DNA of 64,000 nt from Cristatella mucedo (GCA_009760855.2 WPIO01000023.1:4117501-4181500), one strand, 5' to 3'. Counted from the first letter of the stretch, positions 12,086-24,000 are shown. Numbers and translations are program-made. Notes: generated from the letters alone by a model not told the origin.

Positions 12086-12545
12086 ATGCGACAAGGTGGC
12101 GCACTTCTATTCCACCTTCTAGAATCCCTTGATTCTCTGGCTCCAGCCTACCTATCAGAGCTACTCCATCACCTGGCCAAGAATAGTACAAACCGCTGTT
12201 ATGACTCGAACTGTTTAGCCATACCTCGTACGAACCCCAAAACCGTTTTAGACCGTGCCTTTAATTTTTATGCTCCCAAAGCCTGGAACTCACTACCGAA
12301 GCATGGCATAACGTCCTCTGACATGACAACGTTTAAAAAGAAGCTTAGAACGCACCTGTTTATTACAGCATTTGGTGGGCCTTTGTGAGTCGTCCTTCGT
12401 GTGCATGTCTTGCTTACACTATGCCTGCTGCTTTTGAATGTTAACACCAAATAGTTGGTAATGCTTTACATGCAGCTTCTGTACAGTGCCTAGACAGGTA
12501 CTCAGTTCTCTGATGGCGCTAAACAAGTGTATCATTATTATTAAG
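12086..12545 (+). mobile_element. LINE 3' fragment
   Basis: The 100-aa open frame at 12086-12388 reads LDSLAPAYLSELLHHLAK, then [14 protein letters not shown] and [17 protein letters not shown]. This is the conserved C-terminus of the ORF2 protein. The tail (CAGTTCTCTGATGGCGC and (ATT)n) follows. Its untranslated part matches the copy at 18300-18545 best, suggesting one subfamily. Confidence 0.85.
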
Positions 12546-12948
12546 ATGGTGCAGCGTTGTCTTCCGTGACCATATAATGACTACTTCTAATATGACTCAG
12601 CAAAAAGAGTCCACAGGTAGTGAGCTCTTCTATAAACTGTAGTATATAAACTGCTACTCTTGCTACTTTCGAAGTGATAAGGCATGGATATCCAAAAATC
12701 CAAAAATGAACCAATCAGGTTTATATAAGCGTCATACTTGACCCCGATGGACCATCTAGGGCCTGTAGATCCGATTCGGAGAATTTACTGAGTTAAGCGA
12801 GTTACCGGCTAAAGGAGAGTAAACTAGAAACTCTGCATTAAGAGAAGAAAGCCCCTGCCCACCCACAAGAAGTTGCGATGGCATCAGATAGTAATTCAAG
12901 TCCCAGAAGTTTGAGCACGTGTCCCCTTTTCTAAAATAGCTAAGATGG

Positions 12949-13410
12949 ATGCCGGTTGACCAACGGATTCAGAGCAAGGTTCTTACGCTGACCCACAAGG
13001 CCCGCCACGGCTTGGCTCCTTCGTACCTAGCTGAACTGCTGCACCAGTTTCAGCCTGTTCGCGCCCTCGGGTCCTGTGTGGACAATAAATTAGCTGTCCC
13101 ATTCCTCCGCTTAAAGACCGTTGGCGACAGAAGCTATAGCTCTGCAGGTCCTAGACTGTGGAACTCGCTTCCAAAATTCTTAGGCAACGACAACTACTCT
13201 CCTACTGCCGACTATGGCTCATCCTTCTCAGTGGTCCTGAGCTGCTACTTCCATGCTACTCACTACCTCAACTGCTCTCCTGGCTCTGCTATGCTTCCCA
13301 CTTTCTCTTTGTTGCGTGAGACGAAGTCTGTTGGCTACCGAATGCGTACCGAAAGCCGCTTAGGCTGTGAGTGCGCTATACAAAACTCTCCTGCGTAACA
13401 CCCACATGGT
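12949..13410 (+). mobile_element. LINE-2b C-terminal fragment
   Basis: The open frame reads IQSKVLTLTHKARHGLAPSY, AVPFLRLKTVGD and SSAGPRLWNSLPKFL. This is the same region as in the main LINE but in a distinct subfamily whose 3' end (AGCCGCTTAGGCTGTGAGTG) lacks the AGAGA/TCTCT hairpin. Partial copies lie at 5950-6080, 8060-8515, 25595-25690 and 34640-34745. Confidence 0.75.
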
Positions 13411-13951
13411 CTTCTTCTTTATGACTTTGTGGAGTTACAGACGGAGATACATTACATAATGAGCCACCTAAACAGAGATTGGCGTTTCATACACGCAAAA
13501 TTACTGCTCAGCTAGAGGGACTGTAGCGCGGCGCCAGCCTGGCCCAACTTTAGGGGTCACAAGAGCTGCTCGGCGGAAAAACACCTTTGCCATCGACGCC
13601 TCTTGCGACGTCAGCGGCAGGTTACCCGAGTCCTTGGTCGAGCCTCCGGCGTTACCGTACGATTGGCAGCGCAGCTGCAAGTGGCATTTTGACTTGCTCC
13701 TGTTTTTCTTTCGCTCGCCTGGGCTGCCATGTATCTCTGACGTAGCACTCGCTCGCTGTGTTTCCTAAGCTCGCTCGGGATGCCAGTTCTCAATGGAACC
13801 GCACCGTACAGTGGCACCGGAACTGCCGCGGGTCACTTGAAGCTGGCCGCCTCGGATAAGGCGGATCTCGGCGTAACGAGCTTCGTAACGAGCGACGGCG
13901 CTTTCTGTCCATGGACTGGTCACCGGTGGCACCCTGGGGGCGTTCCGCTTT
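13411..13951. other. No gene recognised
   Basis: A GC-rich stretch of about 540 bp with no recognisable coding exon. The reverse frame at 13817-13611 has no known resemblance. Confidence 0.4.
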
Positions 13952-14130
13952 AATAATTATAATAATAATAATTCACTTGATAAAGCGCCCTCAGAGAGCT
14001 TAATCTCTCTCTAGGCGCTTTACATTTGCTGCAAAGTGAAATGCAATTGAATGGTAAGTAAAATCATGCTTGAAAAACAAACAAAATGAATAATATGGTT
14101 AGGGGTGACATGCACAGGGTCAGCATGCTT
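13952..14130 (-). mobile_element. LINE 3' tail, little diverged
   Basis: Reverse complement of the tail at 627-797 with only about four or five differences over roughly 170 bp by eye. The hairpin arms and (ATT)n are intact. Confidence 0.85.
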
Positions 14131-14324
14131 TGACAATGCTGACACACTGACCAACTACATAAAATGATGAGTCTCTCGCCGATCCTAATCCTGACTGGCA
14201 GCTGACTGGACACTCTGGATAGCTGCGAGGACGCTGCCCGCCGCCGTTTGTCAACTCTGCTGGATTGATTACGTTAGCGAAGGTGTTGGCGCAACAGTAG
14301 AACTAAGGCCATACAAAAGGATAA

Positions 14325-14481
14325 AAATATATACATAATTCATTGGTAAAGCGCCCTAAGAGAACTTGATCTCTAGTCAGGCGCTTCACGTATGCCACGG
14401 GGCTCGAGCCCTCGACTTCTGCCAGGCCTTGGTCGGGGCGAGCACCTTAACCGCTGCGTAAAGAACGCTGCCAAGCCATCA
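14325..14481 (-). mobile_element. SINE family A, reverse strand, well preserved
   Basis: On the reverse strand: an A-box-like GCAGCGGTTAAGGTGCTCGC, a B-box-like GGGCTCGAGCCCC, then GCGCCTGACTAGAGATCAAG and TTCTCTTAGGGCGCTTTACC with an AT-rich end. It is one of the clearest examples of a tRNA-derived head fused to the LINE tail. Confidence 0.75.
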
Positions 14482-17400
14482 GCGTGTATATTGAAACACG
14501 CGCTGAACACGCTCCATGCAGCTCGATTGTGGCAGCTTGTGAGAGATTAAGAGCGCTTCCTGAATTATAACCAATAGGAACGGGATGTGTAATAATCTAT
14601 AGTTTGGAAAGCGTAGCTGGACATGTGAAGTAGTGACTGGGCGATTAGACTCTCCGAGTGATTTGTATGCTGTGGATTGTGCTGCACATATGTAGCCCTC
14701 TGCGGCTATCGAATAGCAAAACTCATTCGACAATTAATGCGAACCGTTATCAGAACGTGAGGGATTGCGGTACGGCTCAATTCGCGAAAAAATTCCTTAA
14801 TTCTGCGACGACGTATCTAGAAAATTTCCGTGGAAGCAATGCAGTCTTAATAAATTGAGTGTAGAAGTCGAAGATGATACGATATAATCGCCGCTCATTT
14901 TCAAAAATGTATCGTTACTCTCTTTGCCGCTGACCCGTGTGCATCGGCAGTGGGCGGTACGTGCGGCACGCACCGCGGTCGCCTCTGACTGATTGACATC
15001 TGACTGATTGCTGTGACGGAAGCGGATAACGAGTCGATGTATTTTTTTTTCACACCGTGGCTAAACCCAAGCGAATAGGGTTACCCGACACTTAGCGTTG
15101 GCTCAGCATTCAGTCAGCGCCTGCTGGCTGGTTGGCTGCCGTACATCCGTTCTAGCTGCTAGGGCTGCATACTCACAGGAAGAGCAGAGAATTTCCTGCT
15201 TCGGCCACCATGAGGAGAGCGTGCACTTGAAAGTACGCCCTTAAGTTGCAACCCCCTGTCAGAAGCAGCCGCCGGCTTCACTTTACTTCACTTTACTCGA
15301 ACCAGCTCTCGCGAATCGATAATCGATCAGGCACCTGATCAAGGTTCTTGGTCGTTAGTAAACCATCAGTGGTTCGTACGGAGAGCTCGAATAGATATTC
15401 AACGACGCCGCTCTCTCATATTAGGGCCGGCGGGCTCCTGCTCTGCACGAGACAGCTCTGTGCGAGTGAATTGGACCGTGAGCTCATCACACTCGCAGCA
15501 CATTCGCATCGGCCAGCGCGAGCCTGTGGTAACGTGCAGCGCAGCGCATCAGATATTTAGGAGGAGATTTAACCAGTATTTCGTAGCATCGCGACACGTT
15601 AGCTCTGCACACCGCTTCGAGTGACTACCTGCTCTACTCCGGCACATCCCGTTTCTATGGCTACACCTGTACCCTGGTCTTAGAAACTCGAAGATGTCGC
15701 CCGTTTGTCGCGCAAGGCTATCGATGGATACGGATACGGTTGTAATTTCTATCGTTGACGTAAACTCTAGCACGTACTTAATCATACGGGGCCCATGGCG
15801 GTTCGTGCTGCAGTACTCGCGGCCTCTCTCCTCAGACCAACGAGGCCCAATCTAAGCAGCTGAGTCTGGCGTACTTGATAAAATGCACGGACAGATCGCA
15901 CGCACTGCAGGCAGAAGCTAGCGGGATCTCGACGCCAACTCTAACAAAGCGCGAAGTTGCTCGATAAATCCCTCCCTCTACAGAGTAGAATGAGGTGGAA
16001 GCTAGTGACCGGGGTGTCGGCGCTAATCGCGCGGTTACGTGCGTTCAAGCTTTCCTCGATCGATGAGTGACCTGAGACGTGCATGAGACAGTTGCTGTCT
16101 CAGACTCTCTGTGTCTGCCCATTTAACTCGCGACTCGGCTCTCCTATTGTTGACCAAAGGCACTAGCACCTAGAAGTAACATCGCGAATTTACTCGCTTA
16201 TCCTTGCGAAAAATTGCGGGAAATTTCAGTGCTGTAATACGATGCAAGCCTGAGTGTTAGATGATGTAGCGGTCCAGCCAGCCTAGCTAGTTAGCCCGGC
16301 TCACTGTCGGGCAAGGACTACGTACGTACAGCGTAACCTGCGCTGTGAAGTGCTCGAATCTGTGCCGTCAGCCTCTTTCTGTCCATGAGCGAGGCGTTCG
16401 CTGAGCTATTATGGCACTTGTATGGCTTCCTGGCTTCTTCTTCAGTCATTCCCGGCAGTCCTCAGTTTGTTGTGTGCGGCGTTTCTGCTGAGTTTCGGCA
16501 GGGCAGCACTGAGTGGCTTCCTTTGATGCGTGCTTTTTCTCGTTGCTTTCTGATATATGGGTATGTGCTAATATATCCTAGCACGCTCTGCTCCATTTTG
16601 TTTCCAGTACATTTCGAGCGTAGCTCGCCAGTCCACGACGGCGGGCAAAAGCCACGGGTTTTATATATGGAAATTAGCCTGCACTCGTGAAGAATCACGG
16701 ACAACTTCGAATGTGTTTGGAAGGCGCGAGCTTATGCATGTCCATCGCCTACCCAAGGCAGGCGCAGCACGACTTCCGGTCAATCTCGCTCGCTCCAGCA
16801 GCTTTTTAGTTGGTCAACTCAGCTGATCCGGGCAGAAGTTGAGATGCGCCAGCCACCTTTTCGGATGACAGCAAATGGGGTTTTGCAGAGAGCGCAAGCT
16901 GCTGGAATGAAATGAGCTCACGCTGTTTGAATAACATGGCCACCTTTGAACAATTTGTTTAAGCTCATAACACTTTATAAGCCCATAGCCTATACATTTT
17001 TTTATTAGCGCTAACCCCCCAATGACTACGTCAACGTCACGTCAGTGACTGTGAAGAACTTGCTAGCTGATCAACTTACAAAAACCTAGATTTTTATTGG
17101 GGTACATAATTCAAACTCTTCGGTCCGTAACTCTAGTACATAATGGTCGTCTCACTATTTCATGTCAATACCACAGGGACTTACACAATCAGCGGCAGCT
17201 GCGTCAGCTGAGTTGCCAGCTTAACTCTTCGAGTGCACATTCAACTGCTCCCCAATATACGGGTGTTGCTTCGCTCGACCTTCGAGATTTCGGCCACGTT
17301 TTCTGAAGATTTGCGAGCTGCAAACATTCGAAGTAGGAGGTGTGCCGGTTGTCTACTCCTGAACGAAGCCTCGCGTGCTCTGCGAGATCGTTCATTGAAG

Positions 17401-18299
17401 TCTTGTGGAGCCGCCGCACGAGATAAATGTATAGCCCTCAACCTTTGCAAAATGTTCTCGTAAATGCGATTAGTTTACCAGATGAATTCAGAAAATGAAT
17501 TTCAAGACCAACTATTTAGTAATATCCGCAAAGATTATATTTCTCGGTAAGTGATGACGTACGCTTTATCTAAGATGCATAGCTTCAGATATCCTCGGAA
17601 GAGCCTTCTGCAATAGCTACAGGTGCGTTACTCTGTTGCCCGATTCCCGAGACTGCGACGATCGCTGATACCCAAGATTTGCTACGCCCGCGCGATGCTG
17701 AGAGCTGCCGTGGAGCCACCCGCTGCGTGCTCCTAAATTCAGCTCCTCCGCGCGTTCGGGGCTGCTGCGTCTTGAACACCATTGGTTGGTTTACCGGCTG
17801 CGTGCGTCGCTGAGGAGATAGGCGCAATTAGGTGCACGGGTGTCGGAGTTGCGACGAAGACGTGTGGGGGAGGGGCAGTTGGGAAGTGGACGCACGGCCA
17901 AGCAGTTGGGGCTGTCTCGCTGTAAGCTGTCTATAGGGGAGAGCGTGCAGCGTCACTTTGAAATAAACGAATTTTGTTGCTTTACTTGCCTGCCGGTCCT
18001 GCGCGCCGCCGTTCTTTCGACCGCAAATGGCGCTTGCAGCGTCGACGCATGTGGACTATTGCCGAACCCGCCGCCGGGTCAGCTCTCCTGGCCAGGCTAA
18101 GGGTGTGAGGCGTCGTGGGTAAGCACCGCGTATGCCGGAGGGTGGCGTATTTTGCGACAGCGGGTGAGGCGGCAGCTAGTCTCCGGACTCTCCACCGAGA
18201 GGTGACGAGGGATTACCAACGTCTAGAGAGCCTCCGCACCGACCGACGCGAACCTCGAAATTGAAACTAAGCAGACGTCGTAGCTGGCGTAAGCGTACT
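14482..18299. other. No gene recognised
   Basis: About 3.8 kb with several short open frames on both strands (for example 16385-16690 and 17233-17463). None has a recognisable domain. Parts near 15.2-16.3 and 17.6-18.3 kb are CpG-rich. An undetected exon of an unfamiliar gene cannot be excluded. Confidence 0.35.
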
Positions 18300-18439
18300 A
18301 CGTAGGGTCTTTGTGATTCGTCCTTTGCGTGCATGTACCTGCTTACTTGCTCGTACCTGCTGCTTGGTGTGCCTGCTGCTTGCGGATGTTACCACCAATT
18401 ATTTGATAATGCTTTTACATGCAGCATCTGTAAAGTGCC

Positions 18440-18494
<55 letters not shown>

Positions 18495-18545
18495 CTCTGA
18501 GAGCGCTATACAAAATGTGTTACTATTATTATGATATTATTACTA
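18300..18545 (+). mobile_element. LINE 3' tail containing an expanded (GA)n
   Basis: This matches the tail at 12370-12545. The short GAGAGA that normally lies between GCCTA and GATT in the hairpin has expanded to 18441-18487. The second hairpin arm (TTCTCTGAGAGCGC) and an (ATT)-rich end follow. Confidence 0.85.
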
Positions 18546-19532
18546 TTATAGCGCCGGCGACGCTTAAAGCGGTTCGTACTCGCCGAACATCCGAAAGGCA
18601 TACACAAAACGCAACAATGTAGCCCGCTTAGACCTCCTTCTTATCCTATCGATGCCGTCCTACGGACGCACCGAGTGCGCTCGCCGTCTTGATCAAAGCT
18701 TACATCGATTAGTGGGCAAGCCCGTCGGTACAACGCAGCTTTTTTGTTGAAGTAGGTGCAATCAAAACCGTAGGTTAAACCGCACTACTCGATCAACCAT
18801 AAAGCTGAGGTCAATCAGCGGGCCGTCTTGCTGCATGCCCTAATGACAGCGCCGAATCCTCGAGAAAATTCTTGGATGCTATCGTGGCTATGCATGCGAA
18901 AAGGGCTGAGATTTTCAAATTCACCACCATCTCTGAAGCAGTGGCAGACCCAAGGGCAGGGGGCATTGCCCGCCCGCCCCTGCCTGCCCTTGGGGACAGA
19001 GGAAGTATCTATATTCTGGGGCAAATTTCACTTCGGAGGGAGGAAGGCCTTGGGAGGGAGGAAGGGACAACGGATGCTTGCACCCCCCCTCCAACCTGAA
19101 GCCTTGCTCCAACCTGAAAATCCAGGCTCCGCCCTCTCTGCTCTGAACTCTCTTTCCTAGGCCATTTTCTTTCCGAACCAAGGCAATCGGAATCTAGCTC
19201 TCGCCGACGCCCTGCTTCCGTAAAAAAAAGGAGGAGACTGCCAGTAGCATATAAGACGCTTTGACTCCATTGAACGAGCATTGTGCGTGCGACCAATTTT
19301 ATTCAAGCACTCGGTACAATAACGGCGCTAGCAAACAGAGGGTAGCCATTGACGTACAGGCGCGATGACTATCCGAAGAGCACCTCCGCGTGACCGCCGC
19401 TCGCATGCCGCATGGAAGCCGCAGGACTGGGGTACTTCTGCTGCCTCGGATGGCGCGCGTCTGAAAAGGAATGCCGTCGCTCTGCAAAGTGTCGACCAAG
19501 ACTTCGCTTCAGAAATCGCGCTTCGCTGCGCT
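18546..19532. other. No gene recognised
   Basis: Open frames between 18815 and 19300 lie on both strands over a G/C-skewed patch (18950-19150). They look like by-products of composition. Confidence 0.4.
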
Positions 19533-19648
19533 ATTTCCCCGCGTTGCCTGCTAGATTGGCAGAGCGGAGACGTATCGACGGCGCTGTGCACTATCCAAGC
19601 TGACTCCAAGCAGACGGCACTGTGCACTGTCCAAGAAGACTGGCAGCT
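19533..19648 (+). repeat. Dispersed repeat D plus 36-bp tandem repeat
   Basis: The stretch 19533-19586 (including GCCTGCTAGATTGGCAGAGC) is the reverse complement of 21072-21126 at roughly 85-90% by eye. It is followed by a 36-bp tandem unit (GACGGCGCTGTGCACT at 19577, repeated at 19613). Confidence 0.7.
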
Positions 19649-20918
19649 CGTCGCCGTCAAGTGGTCCCGAGGGGCACCCTTCGCAGACACAGCTACTGCA
19701 GACTTGTTTGCTGGAAAGCTAGCTTGCGTTGCTCTTATAGAGTCCTCAGCGTTAGACTTCCGTGACCGTAGACCTCTTCGCAGCCCGCTCGCAGTCTGCT
19801 GCTGCTGCTCGCTCGCCTGCGTATGCAGCAGCAGCTGCTGCAGGAGCGGAAGCTAATAATTCAACCGTCGCACGTTCGAGGAAAGCCCCAGAAGGCGGCA
19901 GACCGAGCTCGCAGAAGCGCGATCGATATTGTCGGGGCTCAAGCGTCGCTCGAGACGTCGTCGCTATACGCGCGTGGCGTGTGTGTAGTACGTGTGCTCG
20001 CTGCAGCCGAGCGCGTGAAAAGAAAGAAGCAGCGCAGCGGCACGGCGCAGTCCAACTTCGGCCCACCACTCTCACACACTGCGCCCAACCGACGCCGAAC
20101 GGCGCCGCGTTCAGGCTGAGACAAAGAGCCTAGCCTTTAAATCGATGTAATCAGCACCTGCTTGAGCAGCTGCACTCTGCCTGCCGCCGACCGTGGCTCG
20201 AGATTGAGGCGCAGCCTGTCAAATTGCAAAGTAGTTAGCAGTTCGTTCCGCAGAATGCGCCGCCGACGCCGCCGCCGCCGCCGACGCTGCCGCCGCGGTA
20301 CGAAACCTGGCGACGACGATACGCGCCTCGCACGTGCGAAATCTTCGTCCCCAGATATTATTATCCGACGCTCTAACGTGCAGCACCTCGCGCCACTTAC
20401 ATTCCGCTCCAGATAGTCATCATCCAGCGTAGCAGCCGCACGGTCCTGATGGTCTGGTGTGCACGCGACGCAAACTGAGCATTGGAAGCCAATCAGTCAA
20501 ACGCTGCTGCACGCTGGACTAAGAACTTGAACCACGCTGCCGCCGCCGCCGTCTGTTTGCATCCTTCCCCACCTCTGCCATATGATGGTCTTGCAAGCCC
20601 GTAGCGAGTTTTGGCTCTGCGTTGGCCTCGCCGGTCGTCCAGCTTCGGCGGCTACTTCGTCTAGCTTTGTGTCAGCTGCTCGTAGAATGAGCACCACGGA
20701 GGAGCAGACCTCTGCACCTGCACTGCAAACAGTGGCGATTGCTCTCGGCGGCCCGTTAGAGGTACAGGTCTCGTTCTGCATTGCCAGCTACCGGTCGCTG
20801 CATTGTGTATACTTGTCAATACACTATTCTGTGTGAAGTGTCAAGAGTCAATTGAGCAAACGCTCAATGTTTGAAGTGCTGGGCTTAGTTACTGTGCAGC
20901 GATCGGAAGCGCTCCGTT
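19649..20918. other. GC-rich upstream region of the GPCR, no gene recognised
   Basis: CpG-rich sequence with a (CGC)n-like patch at about 20255-20297. Several open frames run over it in different phases and none resembles a family. It may be promoter or 5' UTR sequence of the GPCR, but no TATA box or start site could be fixed. Confidence 0.35.
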
Positions 20919-21126
<208 letters not shown>

Positions 21127-21875
21127 TAGACTGTAGATGGCGCACGAATCTCATCGCTGCACGACACGAGCGTCCCGGCCGCAGAACGATTTCGATGCGA
21201 CGCGAGCCTCGTCACGTCTAGCGACGTTTCGAGGGCTCTCGCTCGCCGCAAGGGGAGCTCGGATTAATGCGTCTGATCGCCGCAGACTAAGAGCCCTTGG
21301 AAAACTGGGCCAGACGAGACTACTTGTCTCTGACGAGTTGCTTCGCTATGCGGTCGGCTGGCCGAATGGCTGCCGCAGCCGCCATCCGAAGCCGTCGCCT
21401 GTCTTTCGCACCCGGCGGTCGCGGCCTGCCACGACAGGTGGCGAGCGTTCAATTACCGGCCAGCGAACTGCGACTGCTACACTCAGCCAAGCCTCGGCCA
21501 CTCGATCGCGAGACTAGCGCTCCGACTAACTACGGGCTTCTATTAATAGCCTCCTCAACAGGCTCGGCTGGCAACAGCGGCCGCTTGATTCACGCTCGCT
21601 CGCTTTCGCATCAGCGGAGCAAGCTGGCTAGGACTCAGGGCTGCGCACGAGCCCCGCCCTCGACGAGCCTCGACAGCCGATTGGTCGGACGGATTCCGGC
21701 GGCAGGACGCGAAAACGGCAACACCGCCGGCGCGGACGCCGATAGGGCGGCCGTCGGGTCCACGCTGCGACGCTAGGTAGCTCTTTGCGGCCCTTTACGC
21801 TCGCTGCCGGTACGCGTCGCTCGTCGTCGTCGTCGTCGGCGAGCGACGTCGCATTCGCAGACTTCCTCTTTAGCA
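21127..21875. other. Probable 5' flank or 5' UTR of the GPCR
   Basis: GC-rich sequence with a (CGT)n patch at about 21815-21838. The 159-aa open frame at 21297-21776 has a composition like the surrounding DNA and no recognisable domain. It more likely reflects untranslated sequence than a gene. Confidence 0.4.
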
Positions 21876-23252
21876 ATGGACAGCAGCAGCTGCTGCTGCT
21901 GCCGGAGCGACTCCGCTACTGACACCGAGGTCGCTGGGACGTCGGCGTCGACGGCGTCGGCAGCGGTGGGCTCAGCGCGAGCTGGCGAACGAGACTCAAT
22001 CGCCACCTATCAAGCTGCCTTCATCGCAGCCGGCCTGATTCTGAGCGGCATGGCGCTGCTGATCGAAGTCGACTTGCCGCTCTGCTGCGGTGGAAGCTGT
22101 CTCGGTCGCAGTCGGGGGCTACGGCTGCGGCGCTTGCCCGGACCGGCGCATCGGTTCCTGGTCAACTTGTGCGCAGGTAATCTCCTCGTGGCGTCGGCGG
22201 CTGCGACAGCTGCTGCAGCGGACGGATCGGCGGCGGTGCTGGACGAGGCTTGGTGCCGGGCAAAGAGCGCTGCCGCAACGAGCCTGCACGTCGGCTGCGC
22301 TCTGAGCGCCGCCGCCGTCTCGCTGGACCGCTACGTGGCCGTGAGGCACGCGCTGGAATACGCGATCTGGCTCGGCCGCCGCTCGTGCGCAGTCGCCATC
22401 GGCTCGATATGGGCCCTAGCGTGCACCGTCGGCTTCACGCAGTTCCTCCTCGGACCGACGGACGCTGCCTTCGACCCGCTCACGCTCCAGTGCCTGCCAA
22501 CAGCTTCGCGAACGGACGGCGGCGGCTTTGCGGCTGTCGCCGCCGTCAAGCTGCTGCTGGGCTACGCTCTTCCGCTCAGCGTTCACGTGTTCGCATACGC
22601 CGCCATCTACAACTCGACCCGACTTTCGAACATCGGTGCCCGGCGGCACAGCAGCAGTAGCGCTCCAGCACCGCTAGCCACCGGCGGTGGTGGCAACGCC
22701 GGCGACGGCTGTCCGGAGGTGCCTCGAGGCCTTTGCACCCTGGAGGTTCCGTCCGGCGGCAGCGACGAGCGGCGCCCGTCGGCGAGCCGACTGCAGGTGC
22801 GAAAGAGCTCGCTGCAGAGCGTGCTCGACCGCGTGGTGCACAAGGACGACCGGAAGGCTGCGCGAATGGGCGTGCTCGTCGTCGCAGCGTTCGCTGTCGC
22901 CTGGACGCCGCAGCACACGCTCGTCGTGCTGCAGATCGCCGGCCTCGAGCAATTGGTGAGCCCGTACGAATGGCTGCTCGCTGGCTCCTGTCTGCTCGAT
23001 TCGATCGCCAATCCGCTACTCTATGTCCTGTCGAGCCGCAGCCTGCGCGAGCACCTGGCTCGCCTGCTCGCTGCGCCAGCCGCAGCGCTCACCCGCTGCG
23101 CAGGCGGCCGAGGCGGGGCCGCGCCCGCCTCGCCGATGGTTCGCCTGGCGCCTAACAGCTCCTTCGACGACAACGGCGCCGATCGCAGCAGCAGCAGCAG
23201 CGACGGTGCCTCGTCGGCGGCACCGACGTCCAAGGAGGCGACCGCTCGCTGA
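21876..23252 (+). CDS. Rhodopsin-class (class A) G protein-coupled receptor, intronless, ligand unknown
   Basis: A 458-aa seven-helix plasma-membrane receptor. Visible landmarks: TM1 about 43-65; TM2 about 92-114; Cys127 at the top of TM3, able to pair with Cys206 in extracellular loop 2; DRY at 151-153; Trp179 in TM4; Pro233 and Tyr241 in TM5; a long third intracellular loop of about 80 residues; FxxxWxP at 339-345 in TM6; NPLLY at 379-383 in TM7; then helix 8 and a Ser-rich tail. The WTPQH context and DRYVAVRHAL are closest in feel to peptide receptors of the galanin/allatostatin-A type, but that is impression only. The TM1 Asn is Met59 and the TM2 Asp is Asn102. The start at 21876 is the first ATG before TM1 in an open frame. 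Codons are strongly G/C-ending, unlike pelota. Confidence 0.88.
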   Translation: MDSSSCCCCRSDSATDTEVAGTSASTASAAVGSARAGERDSIATYQAAFIAAGLILSGMALLIEVDLPLCCGGSCLGRSRGLRLRRLPGPAHRFLVNLCAGNLLVASAAATAAAADGSAAVLDEAWCRAKSAAATSLHVGCALSAAAVSLDRYVAVRHALEYAIWLGRRSCAVAIGSIWALACTVGFTQFLLGPTDAAFDPLTLQCLPTASRTDGGGFAAVAAVKLLLGYALPLSVHVFAYAAIYNSTRLSNIGARRHSSSSAPAPLATGGGGNAGDGCPEVPRGLCTLEVPSGGSDERRPSASRLQVRKSSLQSVLDRVVHKDDRKAARMGVLVVAAFAVAWTPQHTLVVLQIAGLEQLVSPYEWLLAGSCLLDSIANPLLYVLSSRSLREHLARLLAAPAAALTRCAGGRGGAAPASPMVRLAPNSSFDDNGADRSSSSSDGASSAAPTSKEATAR

Positions 23253-23515
23253 GCTCCCGCGCGTGTGCGTCCCGTCCGTCCTCTGACGGCGTCCGTCCGT
23301 CCGCTGCCGCACGCACGCGCGGTCGGGGACCAATCCGAGCCGCGGGCTTCCGTTTCTGCTCAGCCGAGCGAGAGCCGTTCGACTAGCGGCCCCAACGACG
23401 ACGACGACGACGACTTCCCTAGTCGCTGCCGCCTACCGTCACCTTCCAGCCCCGAAAAAATCCCGGTCTACTTAGAATCGTTTTTCAGCAATAAACTATC
23501 CATTTGCCGCTTTCG
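23253..23515 (+). promoter_or_regulatory. 3' UTR and poly(A) signal of the GPCR
   Basis: An exact AATAAA lies at 23490-23495, 238 nt past the stop. T/G-rich sequence (GTACGTGGCTCTCCCGTTGTG) follows from about 23518, as expected for a cleavage site. A short (ACG)n lies at 23396-23412. Confidence 0.65.
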
Positions 23516-24000
23516 CTGTACGTGGCTCTCCCGTTGTGCCGAGGGCAGGTCGGACAAGGATGAGGCCGGCGCTAATATGCCAAGGCCTGCAATTTCGTAG
23601 CCGAGACTAGTCGGCTGGCTGAGCCTCTCCTGCTCCTCCTATTTCTTTGGATCTGCAAAGCATCGCGAGGTCGTTTTGGCCAGCCGACTCTCATGCGGCC
23701 GCCGACGCTCTTTCGGCACCGCCGAGAGACGCCGACTGCGACTGCAACGCTGGCCTGGCGTGTGCCTCTTTTTCCCCGCGGACGTTCAAACTGTGCCGCC
23801 CATCTTTCGAGAGACCAGTCACTCCGCGGACAGACAATGCGGCGACAAAGTCCTCTAGTATGGAGCCATTGGCGCACCGTTGACGCCACCCTTTTTATTG
23901 CCCGATAGCGATTTAGCATGAGTCTCTTAATGCAACTGACGCGCTGCTGCTGCTGCTGCCGCCGCCGCTGCTGCTGCTAGCAAGTTCCTAGTCATTAGAG
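23516..24000. other. No gene recognised; CTG/CCG triplet patch
   Basis: GC-rich DNA ending in a (CTG)n(CCG)n(CTG)n patch at 23944-23978. Open frames at 23572-23919 occur on both strands with no family resemblance. Confidence 0.5.

Noticed and set aside
19365-19856. 163-aa open frame in GC-rich DNA
   Set aside because: It runs through dispersed repeat D and a tandem repeat, has overlapping frames on both strands and no family resemblance.
21297-21776. 159-aa open frame upstream of the GPCR
   Set aside because: Composition matches the surrounding CpG-rich DNA; it is more likely 5' UTR or promoter sequence.
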